Below the pieces are notes generated by a model. It had not been told where the DNA came from. It saw only the letters and a list, made by a program, of their open reading frames with translations, and did not search any database. Of a DNA stretch of 64,000 nt, positions 30,749 through 42,730 are shown piece after piece (within the stretch, counting starts at the first letter, position 1; every line of letters starts with the position of its first letter). Location of the stretch: the NCBI GenBank assembly GCA_020631735.1, contig CM036159.1:23785511-23849510 (forward strand), written 5' to 3'. Origin of the DNA: Saccharum officinarum (Eukaryota > Streptophyta > Magnoliopsida > Poales > Poaceae). The translations under genes and the position numbers were made by a program.

Positions 30749-33700
30749 TCTACTAAGACCCCACTAGTAAATTTATCTGCAATCTCATGAAGCCACGTCA
30801 CCACCTGTGGCCCACTTCTCTCTACCTTCTTCGGTGGAACAAAAACCATTTCGTATCTTCTCCTTGGAGTTGTAACTGCCGGCACCTATTCTGCTTCTAG
30901 CATATGAACGGACTAGAACTGATTCAAACGCTATCACTCGCGGGCTCCTCCATTAGCGGAGTAATTGCATCACAGAACCGTCCAGTACCGAATAGTCCAT
31001 TGGTCCTACTAGTACAGTGCCCGTGTTAACGTCACGGCTTTATTTAAGGGACGCATATGAAAACAACCAAACGACGACATTTTTTCATATAATATTATGT
31101 TGAGAAGGCTTCACAAGCAAAATATACAAGATCTTTTCCTACACATTAGCATCTCATTCAATGAATGACAGAAGCAAAAGACATATATATAGGAAATCAG
31201 TAAGCCATCGCAAAAAAGTGTCGTATACATCTCGATAATTCAAAACATACATGTGATGTTGGTGATATCACTTAGCGCATTGCGTGTATCTCTCGGTATA
31301 GACATTGTCAACTACCTGCGACGACATTTATCATTATTGTTGAATGTTTTTTTATGAAACAAAGATTAATGACACTGCTAATGCTACGGGCCACATCAAG
31401 TCCAAAGCTAATTAACTACTGAACGACCTGCAAAAGGCATGTAACTAACAAATTAATCAATTAACAGTACAAAAGCATCTGTAACAAAAGAACAAATCAC
31501 TGGTTTCTTTTTCGCTTCTTCTTTGTACAGTCCTTTGCAAATATTTCTGTACAGCTTTGTTCTCTATACAGCTTTGGTCTCTGTATAAATAAATTTCCTC
31601 TCCCAGTTTGTCAACAGACAAAAAATAAGGACTCCTCACCTGACAAAATAAAGTGCCAAATGCTAAGCGGTATGTTGCTAACCTGCAGTGTGTTATATGT
31701 GTATTGTTTCAGGTACTGGCCGGATTATGTCATATCATATTCTTTCAAGCTGAATATTTTAGGACTGCGCATATTGATTATCAATTTTTCATCACGGGAT
31801 TTTAAGGAAACTCTTACTGAACCAACATGCACTATCTGGGATTGAACCAACATGCACTATCTGGAGCCATTGCCGGTTTTACTGAAAGACAACCATCACT
31901 GTTTGACATGTGTGTTACCATTCCCGTGTTTAAAATAAAGATGCTTTGCAATTGCTAAACTTGCAGCTGTCAGATGCTATCTGGGATTATTGACTCATTC
32001 CCATATAAAATAAAGATGGTATATGCACACTGACTCAATAGTTTTGGGCCAATCAGAAAGCACAAAAGCATGCTAACATGCAAGTCTTCTAACAGGCGTG
32101 GCCTCCACCGTGGCGCCTCCTCCGTTGTGGGCTGGTGACTGAAGCAACTTGCATGTATATCATCCTCAGGTAACCAAAAATTCAAAGTTTCCAATCCATG
32201 TGTCTGGAAATCAAAAGCTAGAAAGCCAACGTACCTCGAACTGGAAGAGTCTCCAACTGAGAGATCTCCTTGACGTGTGGTGGCGTCACGTGGTGATGAA
32301 GATGGTGCTGGAGATCGCCCGGGTGTGGTGAAGTCGACGGCAGCGCTCCTGCCCGTCGCGGCGGAGGTTGTGCTCGCTCGGTTGAGGTCGCCGCCAGCGA
32401 CCGTGTCAGTCGGAAAGATGCCGTGACCATGCCCTAGGTGCAGCCGCCGAGCAAGAGCTGACGCGGCGGCGCAGGGGCAGTAACCTGTGATGGGTCGCCG
32501 GCCAGCAGTACCTGTTTTGTTGGCGTACGATCGTGACAGCACGTGGACTGTGGCCTGCGAGCGGCACGGCGCCGGCGATGTGGCCGGCCGACAGCACCTG
32601 TGGGCGGTGAGTAGGGTTCCTCGGCCTGCCGGTGATAGCGGTCTTGCTGGCAGCGTCGGCAGCGGTGTCATCGACGGTTTCCTTTTTTTTCTTCGGCGAC
32701 ACCAGGTTTTGGTGTTTTTATTTTTTATTTTTACCGGCGACGCCAGGTTTCGAGCACGGCTGGTTATGCGCTGAACGTGTTGAAGCACGTGCGGCGCCGC
32801 GCGTTGAAGCCTCGTCGCTGTTGATACAAACAACCGTGGCTCTAGGATTGCGTTGAAGTCTACGAGGGGTGGGTTTTTGCCCTTTACTTTAACGAAGATG
32901 ATTTTCTAGATATAATAAGGTTGGTGCACAGTGGCCAGCGGGGGACATTTTTTTTAAGGTGTACCTTAGATTGTTCCCTTATTATAGTAGAGATTTATAA
33001 GCTACAGACCGTCAGCCCTTGCTTCATCCGGACATGGTTGATTTAGCCGGGGTAGGGACGACCACCAGGCCGCGGCATCGTCGCACCAGCACCCACGGTG
33101 GGAAGAGGGCAAGAAGTGATGCTTGCGCTCTAGAGGCGGGTAGCTGCAGCAGTTGAGGGCAGGCAATGGAAGGAAGAGTGGCAGTAGCCTTTATCCCATG
33201 GTTCGCACTGAAGTTCGACGGAATCGACGTCGTGTTCTCGGGAGTGCGCCGCGATCACTCTTGGAGTTGCCATCGGTGGACTGGGCGCGATGGGCCAAGC
33301 ACATGGACGCCTGGCGGAGTGGCGGGGCCAGTCGCGGGCTGTGCGTGCTCGCGCTGGAGTTTTGCAACTTGCAGAGGCGCTTGGCTGGCTCGCACTCGCA
33401 ACTAGCAGTCACGCTCGCGTTTCTCCATCGACCATCGCCAACCTGCGTGCGGCAGCAAGCGTGTGCAACAATGCGTCCAGCTCCGGCATTGGTGGTTGTG
33501 GTTCAATATTGTACTTTTGCTTTTTGTAAGGCAAGCCTAACCATACTGTATTCGTATGCATATGCAAAGGGATTGATTTGTGGAGAAGGAAGACGATGTA
33601 TTTGGAAAGAGATGGAGAATAGTTCTGAATAAAGATTAGTCAGCGATAAAATTGGTATATTATGAAGGGCTGACCAATTTTAATTGCATAACCATGGCTT

Positions 33701-34038
33701 CCCGGTAAAAATAACAGGAATGACATATAAGGAATACAAAAATTAAAATCAATACAAATAGAGAGAACATATATATTTTTAGTGATATAAAAGGAATAGT
33801 ACATAGATTTGAATGGTATATACTTAATTTTCTTTGTAAAATATGCTTATGTATTTTATGTAACTCTAATTATCAACTTATAGGTAGCTACCAACCGGTA
33901 TGTTTCCTGAAACAATAGTCATGCATATTTTTCAATCACCAATGCTTTACTTCTTGATTTCACTATCTCTAACTCCATTAACCCTTCAGATATACACAAC
34001 TACAAAATTCGCGTAGCAACGCGCGGGGTACCATCTAA
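30749..34038 (+). mobile_element. Helitron-like element candidate (copy 2)
   Basis: Same segment as at 5647-8936, with the TC start at 30749 and the CTAA end at 34035-34038. It differs from copy 1 by one noticed substitution near 31938. Confidence 0.45.
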
Positions 34039-34265
34039 TTTATCATGTGTACCGGTCATATCGTTGTGTCCGTACATATAAAAGCTTGTTATTAGCCATT
34101 GTGCTAATAACGAGCATAGAGTTCATCGGTGCAGCACAGTAAGAGCTCATTGTGCTAGACATTCAATCATCCATCCTTTGTATCAGCATATATATAAAAG
34201 TTGGCTAAATTATCATAATAATGTTCGTTTCTATATTAACCAAGCATCTGTCTGAACTGTAATGC

Positions 34266-34541
34266 GGGTGGGATAAAAACGGATCGGATATAGATGGATA
34301 TCACTGATATTATATTTGTTTTCACATTTCTGTCCGGATTCGGATTCGAATACGGATAGTATCAACCATGTCGGATAGGATACGATTGGATATCGACATC
34401 ATAAATATGCGATTTGAATATTCGGATACGGATACGGTATCAGATGTTGAATATCTGGACTCGCATACGGACATATCTAAACCTCTTTAAACGGATTCGG
34501 TCTCGAATACGGTCAGAAAATATTTGTATCGTTTTCACCCC
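34266..34541. mobile_element. MITE with inverted GGGTGAAAACG-like ends (copy 2)
   Basis: Same MITE as at 9164-9440. Its left end reads gggtgggataaaaacgg, closer to the right end, so copy 2 is the less decayed version here. Confidence 0.6.
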
Positions 34542-34643
34542 TAAATACGGGTCATGTGCTCTTATTAGCCCATCTTGATATTAGGATTTGTGTTGGGACA
34601 ACGTGATGGTCAAATGTGGAATGTAGCTATTTCTTTCCCACAT

Positions 34644-34957
34644 ATTTTTAAATTACACAATACAACGTAGGCGTCCACAACACGCATGCACACTCATTCC
34701 TATGAAAATATGTACACAAACCCTACCCCTATGAACACCTCTGAAGGACTGAGCCGACAGATTTCGAGATTCACGAAGTCACCAGAGGCGCCTTGCTGTC
34801 GACAGGGACGTCGCCTACCACTGAAAGCATAGCGCCGTTAAATCCTGGAATAAATAAATCCAGAAAAATACGAGCACCCGTGCCAAGTCGAGGACTTGAA
34901 CTCGGGTGGACAGGTTTCACCAGAAGAAACTCAACCAGTTAATCTATGATCAGTTCA
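34644..34957 (-). mobile_element. tRNA-derived SINE with 17-bp TSD (copy 2)
   Basis: Same insertion as at 9544-9857, flanked by ctatttctttcccacat at 34627-34643 and 34958-34974. The poly-A tail differs slightly between the copies. Confidence 0.85.
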
Positions 34958-35199
34958 CTATTTCTTTCCCACATTAGAGAGCTTAGCGGTGCATTGGAGT
35001 TATTTTCGTACATGTTCTGTTAATTATTCGTGTCCACAAAAATTATCTTTCTATGTGCTCCGTTAATTATTCTTTTTTAATTCCGCATTCTGAACACTCG
35101 TACGATCACATGTTTCACTTTCCCTATCTCCGCGAGAGGATGGCGTCATCGACCTTTCTTGTTAGACGTTGTGCAGATTACATTTATTTTGTTGCCCAA

Positions 35200-36260
35200 C
35201 TAACGTTGCAACATCCAACTATGGGTCTTGTATGGAAATAAAACACATGTACACATGGGACCGCCTGCGCCTGTTCCTGCTCATGAAACACTTGCAACAT
35301 GAAAAAACTTTCTGTAACATGCATCTGAAGCAGATGAAACATTTGGAACATACGCTTGCAACGTATGTGTATAGCCACTACAACATGCAACATTCAGATA
35401 AAAACATTTGCAACATATGTCTGAAGTAGATGAAATATTCTGAATAGGTACTTGCAACATACATGTATAGCCATTGCAACATATGCGGCATCCAGATCTA
35501 CTTTTGCAACATCCGTATCGCGCACACAGGAACTGCCTTCGCCCGCAGGAACCACCTGCGCCTATTCATGAAACACTTGCAACATGAAATCACTTCCCGT
35601 AACATACGTCTAAAACAGATGAAATATTTGAAACATACGCTTGCAACATATGTGTATGGCCAGTACGACATTTGTGTATAGCCACTGCAACAACATATGC
35701 AACATTCAGATAAAACACTTGCAATATGAAAGAACTTTCTGTAACATACGTCTCAAAGCAGATGAAAAATTTGGAACATACGCTTGCATCGTATGTGTAT
35801 AGCCACTACAACATATGCAACATCCAGATAAAAGCACTTGCAGCATATGTCTAAAGTAGATGAAATATTATGATAGATACTTGCAACATATGTGTATAGC
35901 CACTGCAATATATGTGCATACAGGGACCGCATGCGCCTACTCATGAAACACTTTACAACATGAAATCACTTCCCGTAACATACATCTGAATAGATGAAAC
36001 ATTTGGAACGTACACATGCAACATATGTGTATGTTCACTGCAACATATGTGTATAGCCACTGCAACATTCAGATAAAACACTTGCAACACACATATGAAG
36101 TAGATGAAACATTTTGAATAGACACTTGTAATATACGTGTATAGCCATTACAAAATATGCAAAATCTAAATCTACTTCTTTGCAATATCCATATGAAACA
36201 CTTGCAGAACATCTGAAACATTTGACACATGTGTTTACAACATACGCTTTTAGTGCAATA
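35200..36260. repeat. 'gcaacat' degenerate repeat field (copy 2)
   Basis: Same repeat field as at 10100-11160. It directly precedes the CACTA left end at 36351. Confidence 0.8.
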
Positions 36261-36820
36261 TGGGCGGGCGCTATGACGAACTGGCGCGGTAGAGGCGACC
36301 CTGCGAGGCGCGCGACGGCCGGGGCGAATCCGCTGGGCAAGGCGCACGGACACTATAGCAGAGAAGGACATCACTGGCGGTTCAAAACCCCCCTTCACTG
36401 GCGGATTTTGAACCGCCATAACCAACTCGGTAGTGATGAGCTGATCACATCACTGCCGGTTATGCCAAACCGGCAGTGATAGCTCATGTATCACTGCCGG
36501 TTCGTGTTACAAACCGGCAGTGATACTTGAGCCATCACTGCCGGTTGTTTTAACCAACCGGTTGTGTAGTTTATATTATCACTGCCGGTTTTCTTTGAAC
36601 CGGTAGTGATATACTTTTCACAATTTGCATTTTAATAATTGTTTTATTTTCATTTCGAGGGGAGGTGGTGGGGTGGGAGGTCGGGGAGGTGGAGGTGGTT
36701 GCTATCGATCAATTTGATATCGATGTGAAGGTGGTTGTTGATCAGCGACAATATAAACCCATCAACATTTATATTACAAAAGTTTCAAAAAAAACTTTAA
36801 GTATCGAATTAAGAGTCGCA

Positions 36821-39800
36821 TTACAATAGCCTATCAATGTGGTCTCTTCCGTACTGCGCCTTGTACTTCTTAGTCCTCGCAATAGAGAATGATCCTTTCT
36901 TGGTCAATATCTCATCCATCACAAACCTTGCTATCTCCTCTTGAATTCCTCTCATCTCAAAATCTAGCAACTGGTTGTGATTGTTTGCTTTGCGCTGTAA
37001 TTGAAGCAAGATGATATTGAGATGCACAAACGTAAGACAAAATAATAGAAATGGGATGCCTACGTACCATGTCATCTCCCTTATTTGTTTTTGCGCCAAA
37101 GTATTTTAGCATTGCCCACATCACATAGAACCCGCATTCGTTGTTCCCCATCGGTTGATCTAGGGTCTTGAGATCATCCATATACTTTACACTGAATGGG
37201 GCACTCCATTGCTTTTGCATCTTGCTATCGAGATTTTTTCAATTAGGTAATGCCTTTATTCTATGTTACATTGTAAATAAAGTGTGAAGACCGAGGACAT
37301 TACAATATCCTATGTGATTAGAAAGTGTTGTGATATTGGGTTCACTTACTTATTCAGCACTTTGACTAGGGGGTCGATAAGAGAAAGTGGCTTTTTCTTT
37401 GAGTCCCACACCTCGATATGTGAATCTTCAAGATAGATATCTACGAGGATGAAATGGTTGCTGCAATCACAAAGTCCATGTTATTGAATGACATATCAAG
37501 AAAAGAAACACTAAAATAAGGGTCGAGAACACATACTCGCAGTTGTAGGGTAGGAGTACGTTTGTTTTGTTGTTTCTGAACATCCTTTCAAACTCAATCT
37601 TCAAACTTGTTGGTACATAGTCATCTTCACCAGGGGCGGTGCATGTTGTCTCATTTACAAATATGGGATCCAAGAAGTCTATATTGCTCAATTGCTTCTT
37701 TAGGCACCATTTTGCCATACACCTGCATAATAAACATATGATATATTTAAATGCAAATCACATAGTTTATTATAACGTTGTGAGGGTAGGGTACTTACAT
37801 AGACCATATCATCAAAATTTGTGTATCGAGCGAGCGCCGTTGGAAGAGCTGAAAGAGGTGTTCATAATAAATAATATGCACCGTTTCTTCAGGATGATTA
37901 AAACCAGTCCGGAAGGGATGCAAACTTCAAAACCGACACAGTCTCCGTTGGCAGTATCCAGGGAGTAATAATCATGCAACTGTCGCATGTATGTTGGCAA
38001 ATCTCTATACTCTTGTTCGGTGGCGACCAAAGGATTGCCTCTTGAATACTTGTATGCGACCGTGGCTTTTTCAAAATCTCTCGTTCCGTAATACAACTCC
38101 GTGGCCCTCTCCATGGATATGCCCATGTTGTTGGCCAAGTTCTGTATCTCTAGCAATTCTTTGGTGTGTATTTCTCTAGCTCTGATTTGATTACTCTCTT
38201 TATTGTGTTGCCTTTCAAATTCGGTCTGTTGTCTCCACTTAGGTAGACTGGCTATTCGATTAAAGAAGGCAACGACGGCTTTCTTGCTTGGAGGCTCCAC
38301 AGTCGGGTCCTTCATCTTACTCGTAATGCTAGCATCCACCTTCTTTTTACTTGTCTGGGGAGCATTACCAACCGAAACTGATGACCTCTTGTGTTGCGAG
38401 GTCGAACCTGATCGCACTTTGGATTTTCGCGGAGGAGGAGGAGGTGTCTTCTCCTTTGGCTGTGGAGGAGGTGGAGGAGGTGTTTTCTCCTTTGGCGGTG
38501 GAGGAGGTGTCTTCTCTTTCGAGGCAGGAGAGGGAGAATGAGGATCTTGCAGAGAAGAGAAACCTCTTAGCGGCAGCGATGCCGATGATTCACTGTCATC
38601 CTCATCATCCGAAGATGGCTGCTCATCCAGCTTGATGAAGCGTTTGCGCCAAGCCACATGAGTGCCCAAGTTGTGAACAAGACGCGGCCTATCTTCCTCC
38701 ACTGGGAAATCAATGTGTATCTTATTGTACTTCTTATCCAAGATCTTATCAATGCTGACCCTGGCATACCCGGGTGGCATTGGCTTGCCATGAATGATGC
38801 CGTCTCCTCTTGGAAATGCTTGTCCGACCGCCACCTTGTCTTTTGTCCACTGCTGACGAATGTACAACCTGACATTAATAGGTCCAGTGATTTTGTCCAC
38901 CGGATGAGGAGCATTGACCTCTTCTTCGTCAAGCATAGGGGTTGAGCCGCAGCTACTGTGACCCTTGGGCACTGGGCTATTCAAAGTCAGGATAGGTTGT
39001 GGTTGTGTCGAACACATGGATTGCATAGCTGACATAACTCGTGCATCAACTTGAGCAGCTATCCGTGCTTCCATGCTATCTTCAATTTCCTTTCGAAACC
39101 TTTGGAGCTCTTCTTCTCTTTGCGTTCTAGCCCTCGCCCGGCTCCTATAGGATGAAGATTCACCTTCGAATGCTTTCACCCAAGGAACATTTCCGGCTCC
39201 TCTAGTGCGACCGGGGTGCTCCTTGTTTCCAAGTGCTTGTGTGAGCACGTCATTTTCTCTATCGGACTTGCGGTTACCTCTATTCACTTCCTCAGTTAAG
39301 GTTGAAATCCTCTGGAGGAGATTGCTGACGGGTTCACTACTAGCATTAAGGCTCCCGTCACTATTGTATTGTGCCCCCCTTGCGAGTAGGTAGTTTACTG
39401 ATCTGGGCTGCCAATCGCTTGTCTGAGGCCTAACGCCACGCTGCTCTAGTTTCTGGACTTCCATTTCCCATTTTGGAATCTTCCTTACATAGCCACGCGA
39501 TCCTAGGCGATGAGGATCCTTTGCCTTAAGCGAGTTTGCTCTATTTCTTTCGCTTGATGCCTTGGCCTCTTCGGATAGCTTGTAAGCCTTGAACTCCTCC
39601 TAGAAGTCTCTCTGCTTGTTGTATTGACCTCCCTCAAAATTCGGTTCTCTGTCCTCCTTGATTAACTTGTACAAGGTCCTCTTGAAAGTCTTGAACGAGC
39701 GACCCATGATTTCCTTGGCCTTCTTCTTGACTGTCGCCTCGTCATAGTCATTAGGAAAAGTGAAATACCCTTTCAACTTGTTCCAAACTAGCTCCTTCTC

Positions 39801-40306
39801 ACTTTCTGGAACCCTCCATGGGTCATCCTCACGATCAGTCCATTTCCTGTATTTGATCGGGATAAAGTCTCTTACAAGTGCCCCGATGACACTCTTATAT
39901 GGGCCTAATGCTTTAAGAGGCTCCACCGGCTCCCCTACTTGGTCGACCTCAGAGATGTGCCAATGTTTAGTTGTTTGAGAAAGCTTTGTTGCACCACGCT
40001 TAGTCCTGCTGGTACCCTCACCACTTGGCTCTTGCGGCGGAACCTGCTTCAAAATTCATAAATAAGTCCCCATCAAACTTATCTAGCGTGATTTCTTACT
40101 ATTGCGTTATTAGGTATGACCTAAGTTATTACCTCATCTCCTTGGTCTAGCTGCAGATAATAGCTAGGGCTCCAATCGTCCTGATTGTTACCACCACCAT
40201 TAGTTGGATCCTACGGCGCTCCTGTCGCAGTGCTCTCTGCTTGTGGGGTATCAGTAGTTCGGCGACGGGTGGTGAATTGGCGATGACGAGTCATGTTTCT
40301 GGACAT
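36821..40306 (-). pseudogene. CACTA-encoded DUF8039 plus Ulp1/C48 protease gene, broken
   Basis: Multi-exon gene inferred from splice signals on the minus strand: exons 40306-40133, 40043-37799, 37722-37537, 37460-37350, 37224-37068 and 36994-36821. Exon 2 starts with a basic plant-transposase-type region (WNKLKGYFTFPNDYD), then a coiled, Arg/Glu-rich part, a DUF8039-like segment (GPINVRLYIRQQWTKDKV) and a Pro-rich linker of repeated KEKTPPPPP. The small exons encode a SUMO-protease-like C48 fold with its likely catalytic residues: NHFILVDI (His), VWDSKKK (Asp), QPMGNNECGFYV (Gln and Cys). Breaks: in-frame TAG at 40211-40213 and 39600-39602 and a one-base frameshift near 37915. Its role in transposition is unknown. 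The Copia insertion lies about 390 bp upstream of exon 1. Confidence 0.75.
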
Positions 40307-40699
40307 GCATTTCGACAGGCAATTAAAAAAATAGAAACCTTATTTGCCTCTCAGAGCCGAGGGATACTACTGTCCTTCCATGTAGGCATATGGTAAGTCT
40401 GCTGACAATCTATTCAAGGACTGCATTTTTTTGTTAGAAACTAGCAGTCTATTATTGAAGTAACATGGTATAAGTTTTCATTATTTGACGGTATTCCAGA
40501 TTAAACACAGAGTTATCTTTTGATAATATGCGCCCCAAGTTATTGAACGCTTCCTATCCGACCCCTCAGATGTAGAGACCCTCCAAATCCCTCCTCACTT
40601 ATCTATTCCCACATGTGGCTACCTACTTTTCTATCAACTATTTTACCACCCACCATACCTCTCCATCTGCCGACACGCTGCCACCTCGTCTTGCTTTTC

Positions 40700-42676
40700 T
40701 GAAAGTCCTATGTTTGGTGTTGGTAATTAGTGACAATGCCTAAGTACTAATCCTATGCCTAAGTTGTATGTAGCATATGAGGATTAGTACATTCCAAGGT
40801 TGGTGGCAAGATGGACATGGTGATCATGATGGCCACACTTGGATTTGAACGCAACCCTACGTGATCAAGGGAAAGGTATATGCTTAAGGGTTGTGTTTTA
40901 GTAACCAAGACACCTAGTGGATGTGGTTACATTATAGGATAGATAGCCGTACTATAAAGAGGGGAATGACGCGGCTATTGAACTCCTAAGTGCCTCTAGA
41001 TGTGCATTTCATGATCATATGCATTTGGACAGAACTAATATCGCCTCGAAAAATGATTGTGAAAATGCTAACACACTCACACATGACGAGATCACTTGGT
41101 GATGTTAGCACGTTTGCGACGGCGGTGGAGTTTGAGCGGTAGAGAGGGTTTGGGTTCCTCTCTCCCCCCCGCCGAGCTTGCGAGACAGGATTCAGGCGTT
41201 TTCGAGAAGTTGAAACGATTATTTTCCACTACGCCGGAAGTCCGGAAAAGAAACGGAGGCGAACGGAGGTCACAGAGGTGACCGGACGCTGAACCGGACG
41301 CGGTCCTTGCATGACCGGACGCGTCCGGTCAGTGTTCAGTGTCTGCGTATTTTTCAGTTCGATGATCGGACGCGAGGCGCGTCCGGTCACATATGATTGG
41401 ACGCGTCCGGTCGTTCAGGGAGCTTACTGGACTCTAACCGGACGCTGGCACTGTCGCGTCCGGTCATTTTCTTCAGCGCGTCCGGTCACTATTTCATTGA
41501 GCGCTGCTCAGGCGACCAGCGCGTCCGGTCCTTCACGGGACCAGCGCGTCCGGTCGTTCCCGGCGCGTCCGGTCAGTTGGACCAGCGCGTCCGGTCGTTG
41601 CTTCGCAGTTAGCCGTTGGGCGACCAGCGCGTCCGGTCGTTTGGACCAGCGCGTCCGGTCAGTACTTCACGAGTTAGCCGTTGGGCGACCGGCGCGTCCG
41701 GTCAGTTGGACCAGCGCGTCCAGTCAGCCCGATTTCGGCTGTTTAAGTTTCTAACGGCTATATTCGAAGGGGTACGTCTATAAATACTCGTTGGCCGGCT
41801 CAAGGCTCCATCTCTCGAACATTTGACATACTTGTGAGCACTTTGAGCTAAGCAACTCCCCTCCCACTCATCTCTCTTGCTTCTTTGCATATTCGAAGTG
41901 AGATTGAGTGATCCAAGTGCATTTGCATTGTGAGATTGCATCTAGTTGGCACTTGGTGGTTGATTTGCTGCGGGATTCTTGTTTCTCTTGGTGGTTGCCG
42001 CCACCTAGACGGCTTGGAGCAGCTTGGAGGCGTTAGCAAGAGTTGGTGTTTGTTCTTGGCCACCTCCGGTGATTGTGAGGGGTTTGTGCCTACCTCGGCG
42101 AAGTGCCAAAGGCAATATTAGTATATTGCTCGTGTCATTGCAACCTTTTGCCATTTGGTAGGTTCTTGTGGCGCCTTTTGAGAGGCTCGGTGTGAGACCG
42201 ATTAGCCACCGAACCACGTGGTGAAGAGGGACACAACGGGGACTAGCGTGCCGGCAAGCACGTGAACCTCGGGATAAATCTTCGTGTCATCACTTTCATA
42301 TTGTGATTGATTGATCCCGGTGTTCGGTTATCTTGGTATTCATTGTTGATCATATTGGTTGGCTCAATACTTCGCCCCTCGGTGATACCCTCCTAACTCA
42401 ACTCCACATTACTTTCTTAGTTATCTTTGCTAGCTAGTTAGCTTTGCTAGAGTAGCTTCTTTGTGTAGCTTGCTAGTTGTAGTTTCCTTCTTGGTTTGAC
42501 TTGTGCGGTTGAGTGCAATTACTAGAATTGTGAATTGGTTAGGTGGCTTGCAAACACCCCGTAGGCTAAGCAAAACTCGCATCTCGCTATTTGTTTTATT
42601 GATAAACTTGTTTAGCTTGTCTTTGTAGAAAATTTTAATAGGCTATTCACCCCCCTCTAGCCATCAAGACCTTTCA
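40700..42676 (+). repeat. Copia 5' LTR (1977 bp)
   Basis: Starts TGAAAGTCC and ends CCTTTCA. TATA box TATAAATA at 41779-41786 and, just upstream, an array of GCGTCCGGTC motifs (41281-41730). Compared with the 3' LTR I count 12 substitutions, all transitions, one indel of about 9 bp (in ttcttagttatc near 42415-42425) and one C-run difference. Confidence 0.95.
41281..41730. repeat. CpG-rich iterated GCGTCCGGTC array in the LTR (also 49926-50375)
   Basis: Twelve exact copies of GCGTCCGGTC and one variant, usually as gaccagCGCGTCCGGTC, plus several inverted GACCGGACGC copies; some make the perfect palindrome gaccggacgcgtccggtc. The array ends about 50 bp upstream of the TATA box. A larger unit containing 'gttagccgttgggcgacc' also repeats. 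Possible functions are transcription-factor binding or methylation targeting; neither is shown. Confidence 0.9.
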
Positions 42677-42678
42677 AG

Positions 42679-42690
42679 TGGTATCGGAGC
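42679..42690 (+). promoter_or_regulatory. Copia primer-binding site
   Basis: TGGTATCGGAGC begins two bases after the 5' LTR and is complementary to the 3' end of plant initiator tRNA-Met with one change from the usual TGGTATCAGAGC. It primes minus-strand synthesis in Copia elements. Confidence 0.85.
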
Positions 42691-42730
42691 AGTGGTCACC
42701 GTTTGTAAGGCTTAACAACCTCGGTGTAAG

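Larger units (their letters stand above)
25105..36617. repeat. Segmental duplication, copy 2 (continuous on both sides)
   Basis: Second copy of the block at 1-11517. Unlike copy 1 it runs without interruption into sequence on both sides: on the left the complete start of the hAT-like element (from 25060), on the right the body of the CACTA element. It carries the same genes and transposons in the same order. Differences from copy 1 include one fewer C in the NFD4-like exon, two amino-acid changes in the sulfotransferase (L153V, S294C), and scattered SNPs. It is the better reference copy because its flanks are not cut by a gap. Confidence 0.95.
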
